Under the pieces are notes generated by a model that was given only the letters and a program-made list of their open reading frames with translations, had not been told where the DNA came from and made no database searches. 43,255 nucleotides of DNA from Tabrizicola sp. (GTDB taxonomy: Bacteria; Pseudomonadota; Alphaproteobacteria; Rhodobacterales; Rhodobacteraceae), in assembly GCA_016792685.1 (NCBI GenBank), contig JAEULQ010000087.1:1-43255 (forward strand), written 5' to 3'. The stretch's first letter is position 1. Each line of letters opens with the position of its first letter. Positions 23,670-32,825 of the stretch are shown piece after piece. Made by a program: the position numbers and the translations under genes.

Positions 23670-23698
23670 GATCGGGGCTGCCCTTCGCGGCCCCGATC
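23670..23698 (+). terminator. Intra-operon hairpin after rhaS
   Basis: GATCGGGGC (23670-23678) pairs perfectly with GCCCCGATC (23690-23698). It lies in the 79-bp gap between rhaS and rhaT without a T-run, so it probably acts as an attenuating or mRNA-protecting hairpin that keeps binding-protein mRNA above that of the membrane components. Confidence 0.55.
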
Positions 23699-23727
23699 CC
23701 CTCCCAGTACGCTGAACGGACCATCCC

Positions 23728-25233
23728 ATGACCTCTGCGGTTCTTGAACTGCGGTCCGTGGCAAAAAGCTTTGCCGCCACCGCCGCCCTGCGCGACATGT
23801 CGCTGGCCATCGAACCGGGCGAGGTCCATGCCATCGTAGGTGAGAATGGGGCAGGCAAATCCACGCTGATCAAGATCATGACCGGTGTCTATCGCCCTGA
23901 CGCGGGCGAGATCCTGGTGGAAGGGCGCGCGGTCACCCTGCGTTCGACCCAGGATGCGCAGGCCGAGGGCATTGCCGCGATCTATCAGGAGCCGATGGTC
24001 TTTCCCGACCTGAACGTGGCCGAGAATATCTTCATCTCGAACCGGGCGAGCGGGGCCTTCCTGAACTGGCGCGCGATGTTCGCCGATGCCGACCGGATCG
24101 TGGCGCAGCTTGGCGTCAGCCTGGACGTGCGGCGCGCGGCCTCGGGGCTTACGCTGGCTGAACAGCAGACAGTGGAAATCGCGCGGGCGCTGTCGCTGAA
24201 GGTGAAGGTCCTGATCATGGACGAGCCCACCGCCAGCCTTTCGGCGCATGAGGTTGAGCGGCTCTTGTCCATCGCCCGGGCGCTGAAGGCGCAGGGAGTG
24301 GCGGTCATCTACATTTCGCACCGTCTGGACGAGATCTTCCGCATCGCGGACCGCGTGACGGTGATCCGCGACGGGCAGCACATCTCGACCCGTCCCATTG
24401 GTGAGGTGACGGAAGAAGGCATGGTGCGCGAGATGGTGGGGCGCGCGATCGACAGTTTCGCGGTCAAGACCGAGGCCAATGCCGTGGGCGACGTGGCGCT
24501 GTCGGTGCAAGGTCTTGGCCGCGCCGGCGTGTTTTCGGGCGTGTCCTTCGATCTGGCGAAAGGTGAGGTGCTGTGCCTTGCGGGGCTTGTCGGCGCGCGG
24601 CGGACGGATGTGGGGCTGGCGCTCTTTGGCATTGCACCCGCGACCGAGGGCCGCCTCTATCTGCATGGGGCCGAAGTGCGGATCACCACGCCGCGCCAGG
24701 CCATGGATCTTGGCATCGCCTATGTCTCTGAGGACCGCCGAAAGCTTGGGCTGGCGATGACGCTGCCGATCTTTGCCAATATCTCGCTGGCATCCCTGCG
24801 CAAACTGCTGGGGGCCTTCGGTCTGATCGACCGCAAGACCGAGGCGGCAATGGCCGAGGATTACCGCCGTCAGCTGGACATCCGCGCACCTGACATGCGG
24901 ATCGAGGTGGGCAAGCTGTCCGGCGGAAATCAGCAGAAGGTGATGCTGGCCAAATGGCTGGAGACGAAGCCCGGGGTGCTGATCTTCGACGAGCCGACGC
25001 GGGGAATTGATGTGGGTGCCAAGGCCGAGGTGCATGGCATCATCCGCCGCCTTGCGTCAGAGGGCGTGGCGATCATCGTCATCTCCTCTGACCTGCCCGA
25101 GGTCATGGCCCTTGCCGACCGGGTGCTCGTCATGCGCGAGGGGCGGCAGGCGGGGCTTCTGGACATATCCGAGGCCAGTCAGGAACGCGTGATTGCCATG
25201 GCCGCCGGTACCGGCGCGACGGAGGCCGCATGA
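23728..25233 (+). CDS. rhaT: Rhamnose ABC transporter ATP-binding protein
   Basis: The 501 aa protein has two fused ABC domains, as in other ribose-type importers. The first has Walker [10 protein letters not shown] (about 40-48), a signature-region [15 protein letters not shown] and Walker [11 protein letters not shown]. The second has the usual degenerate A site ([12 protein letters not shown]), a good signature LSGGNQQKV and Walker [12 protein letters not shown]. It powers rhamnose uptake at the inner face of the membrane. Its stop overlaps the rhaP start as ATGA. Confidence 0.94.
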   Translation: MTSAVLELRSVAKSFAATAALRDMSLAIEPGEVHAIVGENGAGKSTLIKIMTGVYRPDAGEILVEGRAVTLRSTQDAQAEGIAAIYQEPMVFPDLNVAENIFISNRASGAFLNWRAMFADADRIVAQLGVSLDVRRAASGLTLAEQQTVEIARALSLKVKVLIMDEPTASLSAHEVERLLSIARALKAQGVAVIYISHRLDEIFRIADRVTVIRDGQHISTRPIGEVTEEGMVREMVGRAIDSFAVKTEANAVGDVALSVQGLGRAGVFSGVSFDLAKGEVLCLAGLVGARRTDVGLALFGIAPATEGRLYLHGAEVRITTPRQAMDLGIAYVSEDRRKLGLAMTLPIFANISLASLRKLLGAFGLIDRKTEAAMAEDYRRQLDIRAPDMRIEVGKLSGGNQQKVMLAKWLETKPGVLIFDEPTRGIDVGAKAEVHGIIRRLASEGVAIIVISSDLPEVMALADRVLVMREGRQAGLLDISEASQERVIAMAAGTGATEAA

Positions 25234-26243
25234 CCGGGCTGTTCGACAGGGTTTCGCCGCAGACGCTGCGGCTGGTTGCATTGTTCCTGGCGCTTCTGGC
25301 GACGGTTCTGTTCTTTTCCACGCAGATCGAGGGCTATCTCTCGGCGCGGATGTTCAACCGGATCTCGACCTCGGCCGCCGTGGTCCTGCCGATTGCTGTC
25401 GGGCAGGCCATCGTCATCATGACGCGCAACATCGACCTTTCGGCCGGGTCCATTCTGGGCGTCGTGGCCTACATGACCGGGCAGGCGCTGGGCGCGATGC
25501 CCGACATGCATCCCGTGCTGGCGGTGGCGCTTGCGATGGGGATCGGGGCCTGTGCGGGGGCGATCAACGGGCTGCTCGTCGCTGTTGGCCAGGTACCGTC
25601 GATCATCGTGACGCTGGGGACCTTGGCGCTCTACCGCTCGTTCCTGGTGGAATACTCCAATGCCACCACGATCACCACGGCCAGCCTTCCGGCCTGGCTG
25701 GTCGATCTGCCGCAAAAGAGCCTGTTCTCGATCGGGGCGCTGGATGTGCGGGTGACGGTGGTTCTGGCGCTGGCGGCCTGTCTGGCCGTGGGGCTGGCCT
25801 TGTCGCGGCTGCGGGCGGCACGGAAATTCCTGGCGGTGGGGTCCAACCCCGATGCCGCGCGCATGGCCGGGATCAATGCGCCGCGCGTGGTGTTTGTGGC
25901 CTTCGTGCTGGCCGGGGCGCTGGCGGGGCTGTCGGGGTTCATCTTCCTGGCAAAGTTCGGAAACATCACCGTGGTTGCCGGGCTGGGGTTCGAGTTGAAG
26001 GCGATCGCTGCTGTGGTGGTGGGGGGCGTGTCCATCATGGGCGGCTCTGGCACGATCCTTGGCGTGCTGATGGGGGCGGTGCTGGTCGACACCATCGACA
26101 ATTCGCTGACCCGCTGGGAGTTGGTCAGCGAGTTCTGGCGCGATGCGCTGCTTGGCATGCTGATCATGGCTGCGGTCACGGTGGATACGCTGGCGGCACG
26201 GCAGCTTGCCCGGCTGCGCGGCAGAGACGGGGGCGGGCAATGA
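25230..26243 (+). CDS. rhaP: Rhamnose ABC transporter permease 1
   Basis: The 337 aa protein consists almost wholly of hydrophobic spans and belongs to the ribose/xylose permease family (BPD_transp_2). The characteristic coupling segment around [15 protein letters not shown] and the [19 protein letters not shown] block are present. It pairs with RhaQ to form the channel. It overlaps rhaT by ATGA at its start and rhaQ by ATGA at its end, so translation is coupled. A long antisense frame over this gene (25179-26240) is a shadow. Confidence 0.92.
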   Translation: MTGLFDRVSPQTLRLVALFLALLATVLFFSTQIEGYLSARMFNRISTSAAVVLPIAVGQAIVIMTRNIDLSAGSILGVVAYMTGQALGAMPDMHPVLAVALAMGIGACAGAINGLLVAVGQVPSIIVTLGTLALYRSFLVEYSNATTITTASLPAWLVDLPQKSLFSIGALDVRVTVVLALAACLAVGLALSRLRAARKFLAVGSNPDAARMAGINAPRVVFVAFVLAGALAGLSGFIFLAKFGNITVVAGLGFELKAIAAVVVGGVSIMGGSGTILGVLMGAVLVDTIDNSLTRWELVSEFWRDALLGMLIMAAVTVDTLAARQLARLRGRDGGGQ

Positions 26244-27193
26244 TCGGGGCTTTGAAAAGCTGGGAGGGTGGACTTCTGCTGGTGTTTCTGGCCACGCTGG
26301 CCTTGAACGCCGCCTTTGCGCCGGAATTCCTGACGGTGCAGAACCAGATCAACCTGTTCCAGCTGTCGATCGAGAAGATCATCGTGGCACTGGTCATGGC
26401 CCTTGTGATCATGAATGCCGAGATCGACCTGTCGGTCGCGTCGGTCATGGGGCTGTCGGCAGTGGTGTTTGCCTATCTGCTCAATCAGGGATGGGGTGGT
26501 GGCGGGGCCTTGGTGGTCTGTCTGGGTGTCGGGCTGCTGGCGGGTATGGTGAATGCCGTGCTGGTTGCGAAGGTGGGTATCCCGTCGCTGGTCGTCACGT
26601 TGGCGATGATGATCGGCTATCGCGGCTTCTCGCGCGTGATCGTGCAGGATACGAGCCTCGGCAATTTCCCCGAATGGATTACCGATCTGGGCCAACAGGG
26701 GCTGATCGGGCCGCTGCCGCTGTCGATGGTGCTGTTCTTCCTGCTGCTGGTCGGTCTGGGTGTCCTGCTGCACCGCACGGGCTTTGGCCGGCAGGTCGTG
26801 GTGATTGGCACCAATGCCGAGGTGGCGCGGTTCTCGGGGCTGGATGTGTCCCGCGTCAAGGCGACGCTCTTCGTCATGTCCTCGGTGATTTCTGCGATTG
26901 CCGGTGTGCTTTACGCCGCGCGCCTGGGGTCGGTGCGGGGAGACTCGGCGCTGGGGTTCGAGCTGGACATCATCACCATGGTCCTGCTGGGTGGCGTGTC
27001 GATCTTTGGCGGCAAGGGCAGCATGATGGGCGTATTCCTTTCGATCCTGATCATCCTGAACCTTCGCAACGGCATGGCGCTTCTGAACATCACCGGCCAT
27101 GTCCAGACGGGCGTGATCGGGATCCTGCTGATCCTTTCTGTCCTGTTGCCCAATATCGTGACCGAGCTGCGCGCCCGCCGCGCCCGTGCCTGA
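26240..27193 (+). CDS. rhaQ: Rhamnose ABC transporter permease 2
   Basis: The 317 aa product starts at the ATG at 26240, inside the rhaP stop (ATGA). The frame stays open far upstream, but that part is rhaP read out of frame. It has about eight to ten hydrophobic spans, the family motif [18 protein letters not shown], the cytoplasmic loop [17 protein letters not shown] and [14 protein letters not shown]. It forms the rhamnose channel with RhaP. Confidence 0.92.
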   Translation: MIGALKSWEGGLLLVFLATLALNAAFAPEFLTVQNQINLFQLSIEKIIVALVMALVIMNAEIDLSVASVMGLSAVVFAYLLNQGWGGGGALVVCLGVGLLAGMVNAVLVAKVGIPSLVVTLAMMIGYRGFSRVIVQDTSLGNFPEWITDLGQQGLIGPLPLSMVLFFLLLVGLGVLLHRTGFGRQVVVIGTNAEVARFSGLDVSRVKATLFVMSSVISAIAGVLYAARLGSVRGDSALGFELDIITMVLLGGVSIFGGKGSMMGVFLSILIILNLRNGMALLNITGHVQTGVIGILLILSVLLPNIVTELRARRARA

Positions 27194-27203
27194 GGGGAAG
27201 ACC

Positions 27204-27518
27204 ATGCAACGCCACGCCTTCAAGATGTTCCTCAACCCCGGGCAGGAAGCGGAATACGTCCGGCGGCATGACGAGATCTGGCCCGAACTTGTCGAGCTGC
27301 TGAAGGACGTCGGCATCGCCAACTATTCCATCCATCTCGACCGCGAGACCGGGGTGCTGTTCGGCTATCTGGAGCGGCGCGAAGATCACGGGATGGAAGA
27401 GCTGCCGAACCATCCGGTGATGAAGCGATGGTGGGCCCACATGGGCGACATCATGCGCACCAACCCGGACGGATCGCCCGTCGCCATCCCGCTGGTCGAG
27501 ACGTTCTACATGGCCTAG
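27204..27518 (+). CDS. rhaM: L-rhamnose mutarotase
   Basis: The 104 aa protein (also called RhaU) starts at the ATG at 27204 behind GAGGGGAAG. It interconverts the anomers of L-rhamnose. Residues at the positions known from the family are present: Tyr18 and His22 in [11 protein letters not shown], Tyr41 in NYSIHLD, and Trp76-Trp77 in MKRWWAHM. It is the last gene of the rhaRSTPQM operon. Its TAG stop lies on the palindrome CTAG, which also gives the stop of rhaK on the other strand. Confidence 0.95.
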   Translation: MQRHAFKMFLNPGQEAEYVRRHDEIWPELVELLKDVGIANYSIHLDRETGVLFGYLERREDHGMEELPNHPVMKRWWAHMGDIMRTNPDGSPVAIPLVETFYMA

Positions 27519-28885
27519 CTGCTGGACTGGCGCGCGGCCACACGGGCCTGCCATAGCGCAGCGTAGTCTTTCCAGACCGGCTCGGTTTCCGGTCGGATCC
27601 GTTCTGGAGCGGCACGCGGCGCAGTCAAAGGTCCGGCAAGCAGGGCGGCCCCAAGCCCGGTTCCGGCGCCCTGACCGGCCAGAAGCACATCCCGCCCGGT
27701 GGCCGTGGCCAGCATCCTGGCAAAGGCACGATTGCCGCCCATCGGGCCCTCGACGATGATCTCGCCCTCGGCCCCGATCAGCGACAGGCAGGCGGCCCCC
27801 ATCAGCGCGACATAGAACGAGGCGGCGGCGACGCGCGCGCCGGCATCTTCCGGTTCGGTCGGCGTCCAGCTTGCGACCTGCCCGGGGAAGGGGCCGGTGG
27901 TCGGGTGCAGCGACGGCAGGACCATGACCTGCGAGGCCAGCACCATGCGTTCGGTGGCTTCGGAGGCGGCGGGTGTCTGCCCGCGGGTAAGTTCGTCGAA
28001 CTCGCGTCCTGCCATGAAGCGCGCGGTCGGCACCGGAGCGCCCCGGGCGTTCACATTGATCAGTGTGTCGCGCCGCGCGTCGAGCGTGACGGTCCCTCCG
28101 CCCAGCGACATGACGATCATCCAGGTCCCGGTGGACAGGACGGAACAGGGATCCTTGCGCCCAAGCCAGGGAACCAGCGAGGCGTTGGAATCATGGATGC
28201 CGCACAGGACGGGCGTTGCGGCGGGGAGGCCTGTGGTGCGGGCGATGTCGGGCAGGATCGGGCCAAGCACGGCCCCGGCCGGATGCAGCGGCGGAAAAAG
28301 TGCCGACCAACCCATCCGCTCCACGAGGGACGAGAAGCTGCGACCGAAGGGGTTCCACAAATCGGTGTGACAGCCGAGCGATGTCGCTTCGCTGGCAGCG
28401 ATCCCGGTCAGGCGGAAGGCCCAGTATTGCGGATAGGTCAGGATGTGGCGCGTTTCTGCGAAGGCCGCGGGGAAGCGCTGCGCCTGCCAGAAGAGCTGCG
28501 CACCAAGGTTCAGCCCGCCCGGAAGACGCGGTGCGCCGGTCTCGGAAAAGGGCGGGCGCTGTGCGTCATAGTCGGCAGACAGATCGTCCGGCCCCGGGTG
28601 TTCGTAGTCGAGGACCGGGAGCGCAAGTCTGCCCGCAGCGTCGACCAGTGCGGCCGAGGCCCCGTGCGTCGTGATGGAAATGGCATCCACCTGCTGACTG
28701 CGTCCAAGCTCGCCAAGAGCGGCAAGAAGGAAGGACCAGAGAGCCTCGACGTCAAAGTGCGGGTAGGGGGCCGAGGAGACAACCTCGTTCGGACGGCGGG
28801 CGACGATGCGTTCCATTCCGGTCGAGAGGTCGATGGCCAGCAGCTTTGCGTTGGTCTTTCCGATGTCGATGACGGCGATGTGTCG
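27515..28885 (-). CDS. rhaK: Rhamnulokinase-like FGGY carbohydrate kinase
   Basis: About 456 aa. The frame is open to 28945, but I place the start at the TTG at 28885 ([17 protein letters not shown]), because AGGAG lies about 7 bases upstream and the kinase fold begins there; the upstream TTG at 28945 is part of a TTGACA that may be a -35 box. FGGY features visible are [28 protein letters not shown] and [11 protein letters not shown]. It would phosphorylate L-rhamnulose. In rhizobia rhaK ends the rhaRSTPQUK operon; here it is inverted and meets rhaM tail to tail at the shared CTAG. It lies downstream of the cyclitol operon, separated by a hairpin. Confidence 0.88.
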   Translation of the reverse strand, partial: RHIAVIDIGKTNAKLLAIDLSTGMERIVARRPNEVVSSAPYPHFDVEALWSFLLAALGELGRSQQVDAISITTHGASAALVDAAGRLALPVLDYEHPGPDDLSADYDAQRPPFSETGAPRLPGGLNLGAQLFWQAQRFPAAFAETRHILTYPQYWAFRLTGIAASEATSLGCHTDLWNPFGRSFSSLVERMGWSALFPPLHPAGAVLGPILPDIARTTGLPAATPVLCGIHDSNASLVPWLGRKDPCSVLSTGTWMIVMSLGGGTVTLDARRDTLINVNARGAPVPTARFMAGREFDELTRGQTPAASEATERMVLASQVMVLPSLHPTTGPFPGQVASWTPTEPEDAGARVAAASFYVALMGAACLSLIGAEGEIIVEGPMGGNRAFARMLATATGRDVLLAGQGAGTGLGAALLAGPLTAPRAAPERIRPETEPVWKDYAALWQARVAARQSSS

Positions 28886-28939
28886 CAAATCGGGGCTCCT
28901 GCCTGATCGGTCGGAACAGTTTCGTTGCGGCGGTGGCCG

Positions 28940-28945
28940 TGTCAA
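28940..28945 (-). promoter_or_regulatory. Possible -35 box for rhaK
   Basis: A perfect TTGACA on the minus strand lies about 55 bp upstream of the proposed TTG start. The -10 region at 17-18 bp spacing (AAACTG) is poor, so the promoter would need an activator or is only apparent. Confidence 0.3.
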
Positions 28946-29049
28946 CGCCCGCGCGGAGGATGATCATGGATGACGCCGAATTCTCGATTGGCCGTGTGCA
29001 GAGACGGGAGGTCTGGCACCCACCGTCCGGACCCGACCCTTGAGTGGTT

Positions 29050-29078
29050 TGCCTGCCCTGGTCTGGCCAGGGCAGGCA
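29050..29078. terminator. Strong hairpin after the cyclitol operon
   Basis: TGCCTGCCCTGG (29050-29061) is perfectly complementary to CCAGGGCAGGCA (29067-29078) with a 5-base loop. It lies 6 bp beyond the iolG-like stop at 29084 and separates that operon from rhaK. No T-run follows on the minus strand. Confidence 0.65.
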
Positions 29079-29083
29079 TCCGT

Positions 29084-30085
29084 TCAAGTGAGAACGCTGG
29101 CCATCTCGACGGGCTGGCCCGACTTGGCGGATCGGGTCGCGGCCTCTGCCATGGCAAGCGCGGCCACGCCGTCATCCAGGGTCACGGGCACGGGCGTGCC
29201 GGTATGGACGGCCGTCACGAAGGCGGCCCATTCGGCGGCGTAGGCGGGCGTGTAGCGTTCGAGGAAGAAGTAGGTGGGCTTCGCGCCGGTCACGCCTGCG
29301 GTCGTCGATTTGACCACGGTGTTCTCCAGCATGTTCTGCGCCTGGAGAAGGCCGTCCGATCCCAGAAGCTCGACCCGCTGGTCATAGCCATAGACCGCAC
29401 GGCGCGAGTTCTTGATCACCGCGATGCGACCGTCAGCGTAGGTGAGGGTGACAACGGCGGTATCAACGTCTCCGGCGGCGCCGATGGCGGGATCGACGAT
29501 CGAGGTGCCGACGGCGCTGACTGTGACGGGGGCGGCACCCATCAGGAAGTTCGCCATGTCGAAGTCATGGATCATCATGTCGCGGAAGAGGCCACCCGAG
29601 ACCTTGATGTAGGCGACCGGCGGGGGCGCGGGGTCGAAGGACGTGATCGAGAGCAATTCGGCCTTGCCGATCTCGCCCTTGTCGAGCGCGGCCTTGAGGG
29701 CGGCGAAGTTCGGGTCGAAGCGGCGGTTGAAGCCGATCATCACCGGCTTGCCGTTCTTGGCCGCCACCTTCTGGCAGGCCTGCGCGCGGGCGAGCGACAG
29801 GTCCACGGGCTTTTCGCACAGGACGGCCTTCCCGGCCCCCGTGGCGCGTTCGATCAGGTCGGAATGGGTGTCGGTCGAGGTGGCAATGAGGACCGCGTCG
29901 ATGGCGGGGTCGTTCAGGATCGCGTCCGTGGTCCGCGCCTCGGCCCCGTATTGCTGGGCCAGCTTGGCGGCGGCTTCGGTGTTGATGTCGCTGACCGCGA
30001 CGAGGGTCGAGCCGGGGTTCGCGGAAATGGCGGTGGCATGGACGCCGGCGATACGCCCGGCGCCGAGAAGGCCGACTTTCAGCAT
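29084..30085 (-). CDS. iolG: IolG/MocA-like inositol dehydrogenase (Gfo/Idh/MocA family)
   Basis: The 333 aa protein has the N-terminal Rossmann motif LLGAGRIAGVHA, the EKP motif in AVLCEKPVDLS with its conserved lysine, GFNRRFDPNF, and the catalytic HDFDMANF block. These fit NAD-dependent myo-inositol 2-dehydrogenase and its close relatives, which oxidise a ring hydroxyl to a ketone. The exact substrate, inositol isomer, inosamine or another cyclic polyol, cannot be read from sequence. It is last in the operon, 17 bp after the PanB-like gene, and is followed by a strong hairpin. Confidence 0.85.
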   Translation of the reverse strand: MLKVGLLGAGRIAGVHATAISANPGSTLVAVSDINTEAAAKLAQQYGAEARTTDAILNDPAIDAVLIATSTDTHSDLIERATGAGKAVLCEKPVDLSLARAQACQKVAAKNGKPVMIGFNRRFDPNFAALKAALDKGEIGKAELLSITSFDPAPPPVAYIKVSGGLFRDMMIHDFDMANFLMGAAPVTVSAVGTSIVDPAIGAAGDVDTAVVTLTYADGRIAVIKNSRRAVYGYDQRVELLGSDGLLQAQNMLENTVVKSTTAGVTGAKPTYFFLERYTPAYAAEWAAFVTAVHTGTPVPVTLDDGVAALAMAEAATRSAKSGQPVEMASVLT

Positions 30086-30102
30086 GGGTTTGGTCCTTGA
30101 GG

Positions 30103-30912
30103 TTACTGGCCGATGGCGGCCTTGAAAGCTTCGAATTCTTCGTCCTGCATGGCGACGTTGTGCTGCGGCTGCGGATAGCCGCCGGTGTTCACGTCCGCGA
30201 TGAACTCCTTGAACGCGTTGATGCGTTCCTGTTGCAGGCGGGCGTATTCGGCGGCGAAGTTGCGGTAGGTCTTGGCATGGCGCGGCTTGTGGCCGTCGGT
30301 GCAGCCGAGGACGTCTTCGGCGAAGAGGTATTGCGCGTCGGCCCCCGGTCCCGCGCCCATGCCGAGCATGATCATCGGGGTGTTTTTCGAGATGAATTCG
30401 CCCAGGCGGTCGGGGACGACCTCAAGCTCGGCCCCGAAGGCACCGATGGCTTCCAATTGCTTGACATGGTCCCAGACAGCGCGGGCTTCCGTTGCAGTCT
30501 TGCCGACGGCGCGCCAGCCGGTCCAGGTGATGTAGGACGGGATCAGACCGACATGGGCGACGATGGGCATGTGGTTGTCACAAAGCGCCTTCTGGATGTC
30601 CAGCGAGGCGGCGCAATAGAAGCAGTCGCCGCCCATGGCGGTGAAGTGGAAGGCCGCGCGGAGGTAATCCTCGGCCGTCGCAAGCTTGCCGTAGGGTCCG
30701 AAGGGAAGGCCGACTTGCACGAAGCATTTGCCCGCCGCTTCACGCATTTCGGGTGAGAAGAAGCGGCTTTCGATGGACAGTATGTGGATGCCAGCAGCAT
30801 CGGCAGCGGCAGCCTCGTCCAGCGTGGTCACGTAGAGCATGCTGATCTTTTCGCCCCGCGCTTTCATTGCGCGCATGTCGTGGACGGTCGGGCGGCTGGA
30901 TTTGTGGACCAT
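30103..30912 (-). CDS. PanB-like protein lacking metal ligands
   Basis: The 269 aa protein aligns by pattern with ketopantoate hydroxymethyltransferase (PanB): IPIVAHVGLIPSYITWTGWR, AVGKTATEA, LEAIGAFGAELEVVP, GMGAGPGADAQYLFAEDVLG. However, the family VGDSLGM motif reads ILSIESRFF here, with Glu48 near the usual Asp, and the second metal Asp (ADLPF in PanB) is Gly68 in VQVGLPFGPY. The VKLEGG motif is also missing. Pantothenate synthesis is therefore unlikely. A PEP-mutase/PanB-fold enzyme acting in this catabolic operon, perhaps on a 2-keto acid or aldol intermediate, is a better guess. It follows the TIM-barrel gene by 2 bp. Confidence 0.75.
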   Translation of the reverse strand: MVHKSSRPTVHDMRAMKARGEKISMLYVTTLDEAAAADAAGIHILSIESRFFSPEMREAAGKCFVQVGLPFGPYGKLATAEDYLRAAFHFTAMGGDCFYCAASLDIQKALCDNHMPIVAHVGLIPSYITWTGWRAVGKTATEARAVWDHVKQLEAIGAFGAELEVVPDRLGEFISKNTPMIMLGMGAGPGADAQYLFAEDVLGCTDGHKPRHAKTYRNFAAEYARLQQERINAFKEFIADVNTGGYPQPQHNVAMQDEEFEAFKAAIGQ

Positions 30913-30914
30913 GG

Positions 30915-31688
30915 TTACACCGTGAAGGCTGAACGGAAGGCTTCGAGGGCAGCCTCCTCATCGCCCTTGGCGTTGGCCTCCATGCCGACGGGGCCGGAAT
31001 AGCCCATGGCTTTCAGAGCCTTGGCGACGCCGTGGTAGTTGATCTCTCCCGTTCCCGGCTCAAAGCGGCCGGGGTTGTCGGCGACCTGAACCTCGCCGAT
31101 CCAGGGCAGGCAGGCCTGGCACCAGCGGATCAGGTCACCCTCGCCGATTTGCGTATGGTAGAGGTCAAGGTTGATGCGAAGCTGCGGGCGGTTCACGGCG
31201 GAGACGAGGCCTAGGACGGCAGCGGTGGAGCCGAAAGGGCAGCCGGGATGGTCGATGGGGTTGAGGTTTTCGAGGGTGAAGACCTGCCCCTCGCCCTCGG
31301 CCAGATCGCAGATCCGGTGCAGCGTATCGCGGGCGCGTTGTTCCATTCCGGGGGCGAAAGCGCCGATATGGGGGATCGGAATGCCCATGTCGCCAAGGCC
31401 AGTGCCATGCAGGTTCAGCCGGTGGACGCCCAGGCGCTTGCCGACCTTTGCCGTCTCACGCGCCGAGGCCAGCAGCATCTCGCAGCCCTCGGCATCGGTC
31501 AGGCGGCCCTGAAGATAGCCGTTCATGATGGTGAAGGTCGCGCCGGTCTTCTCCAGAGCGGCCAGCTCCCAGTTCGGCCAGTTCCAAAGGCCGACTCCGA
31601 AGCCCATCTCCTTCAGGCGGCTGGCGCGCCAGGCGATGGGGCGGTCGCGCCAGAGCATTTCGGCGCAGGCGGCGAGTTGAAAGGTCAT
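30915..31688 (-). CDS. Hyi/MocC-like sugar-phosphate isomerase (TIM barrel)
   Basis: The 257 aa product starts at the ATG at 31688, overlapping the Rieske gene stop as ATGA. It is an AP-endonuclease-2/xylose-isomerase-type TIM barrel. Likely metal ligands lie in FTLENLNP, INLDLYHTQIGEGD, and the C-terminal VGMEANAKG. The fold and length match hydroxypyruvate isomerase (Hyi) and the inosose-processing proteins (IolE/IolI, MocC). In this setting I favour isomerisation or dehydration of a ketocyclitol after the IolG-like step. This is inference. Confidence 0.8.
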   Translation of the reverse strand: MTFQLAACAEMLWRDRPIAWRASRLKEMGFGVGLWNWPNWELAALEKTGATFTIMNGYLQGRLTDAEGCEMLLASARETAKVGKRLGVHRLNLHGTGLGDMGIPIPHIGAFAPGMEQRARDTLHRICDLAEGEGQVFTLENLNPIDHPGCPFGSTAAVLGLVSAVNRPQLRINLDLYHTQIGEGDLIRWCQACLPWIGEVQVADNPGRFEPGTGEINYHGVAKALKAMGYSGPVGMEANAKGDEEAALEAFRSAFTV

Positions 31689-31996
31689 AGTTCGATCCAG
31701 ACTTGGCCGTCTTCGACTTTGACGGGGAAGGTTTTCAAGTTGATGCAGGCGGGGGCGCGTTTCGCCTCGCCGGTGCGGTAGTCGAAGGTCGCGTTGTGCT
31801 TGGGGCATTCGACGGTGCCGTCCATGACAAGGCCGTCGCAAAGGTGCACCTTCTCGTGGCTGCAGACGCCGTCCATCGCGTGGAAGGTGTCGTCTTCGCT
31901 GCGGATGATGACGAAGGTCTGCGTGCCGTGGTCAAAGCGGATCAGGTCGTCGAGGTCGATGTCGTCGGTCGCGCAGGCGCGGGTCCATCTGGGCAT
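31685..31996 (-). CDS. Rieske-type [2Fe-2S] ferredoxin (MocE-like)
   Basis: The 103 aa protein has a single Rieske domain with CSH (Cys45, His47) and CPKH (Cys64, His67), the full set of cluster ligands. The start at 31996 (MPRWTRACATDD) is 10 bp after the ATPase stop; the longer frame upstream lies in that gene. Stand-alone Rieske ferredoxins pass electrons to oxygenases. Within this operon the only candidate partner is the histidine-box membrane oxygenase at 34970-35986. No ferredoxin reductase gene is present, so a housekeeping reductase would be needed. MocE of the rhizopine pathway is the closest functional analogue that I know. Confidence 0.88.
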   Translation of the reverse strand: MPRWTRACATDDIDLDDLIRFDHGTQTFVIIRSEDDTFHAMDGVCSHEKVHLCDGLVMDGTVECPKHNATFDYRTGEAKRAPACINLKTFPVKVEDGQVWIEL

Positions 31997-32006
31997 GGTC
32001 GGTCTC

Positions 32007-32825
32007 TTACTGGGCAGGTGGGGGCGGGTGGCCGCCGTGGCTGGCCATGTAGCCTTCGATCTCGGCTTCCAGGCTGGCCATGCTGGCACCGCCCGCCATC
32101 AGGTCGGTGATTTCCTCGCGGGTCTTTTCGCCCTTCTTGAAGTCGGCGGCGACCGCGCCCCGGATCAGGACGGCGAAATGGTCGCCTACGGCCATCGCAT
32201 GCATGACCTGATGGGTGATGAAAACGACGGCGAGGCCCCGGCGCTTCGCCTCGTTCACGATGCGCAGGACGTGGGTCGCCTGCTTCACCCCCAAGGCGGC
32301 GGTGGGCTCGTCCAGGATCAGGACGCGCGCGCCGAAATGGACGGCGCGGGCGATGGCGAGGGACTGGCGTTCGCCGCCTGACAACCCACCGACCAGACGG
32401 TCGCCGTCGGTGATGCGGGTGATGCCCATGTCCTGCACGGCCTTGACCGCGATGCTGTTGGCGCGCTTGCGGTCATAGACCTTGAACGGACCCCAACCTT
32501 TTGTGGGTTCCACGCCCACGAAGAACGACCGCCCGATGGACATCAGCGGGAAGGTGCCGCCGAACTGGTGGACGGTAGAGATCCCGGCCTCTTGCGCGGC
32601 GCGGGGGGTGGGCAGGGTGACGGGCTGTCCGTCGAGCTCGATCTGGCCGGACGATGCCTGGTGCACCCCCGACATGATCTTGATCAGCGTCGACTTGCCC
32701 GCGCCGTTGTCACCCAGAAGGCAGAGCACTTCGCCGGGCCGGACTTCCAGCGTGATGTCGTGCAGCACGTCGATCGGGCCGAAGCTCTTGTTCACGCCGC
32801 GGAGGGCAAGGATCGGAGTCGTCAT
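32007..32825 (-). CDS. Sugar ABC transporter ATP-binding protein (single domain)
   Basis: The 272 aa product starts at the ATG at 32825 and overlaps the permease stop (TGATG). It has one ABC domain: Walker A GDNGAGKST, signature LSGGERQSLAIARA, Walker B VLILDEPTAAL and a switch His in FITHQ. This is half the size of RhaT-type fused ATPases and matches the FrcA-like type that works as a homodimer. The C-terminus is a His/Pro-rich tail. It energises the neighbouring permease. Confidence 0.92.
   Translation of the reverse strand: MTTPILALRGVNKSFGPIDVLHDITLEVRPGEVLCLLGDNGAGKSTLIKIMSGVHQASSGQIELDGQPVTLPTPRAAQEAGISTVHQFGGTFPLMSIGRSFFVGVEPTKGWGPFKVYDRKRANSIAVKAVQDMGITRITDGDRLVGGLSGGERQSLAIARAVHFGARVLILDEPTAALGVKQATHVLRIVNEAKRRGLAVVFITHQVMHAMAVGDHFAVLIRGAVAADFKKGEKTREEITDLMAGGASMASLEAEIEGYMASHGGHPPPPAQ

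Noticed and set aside
28886-28945. Longer rhaK start at the TTG at 28945
   Set aside because: The kinase fold begins later, AGGAG precedes the TTG at 28885, and the upstream TTG is part of a possible -35 box.
30103-30912. Genuine panB for pantothenate synthesis
   Set aside because: Metal-ligand motifs are lost, no panC is adjacent and the operon is catabolic.
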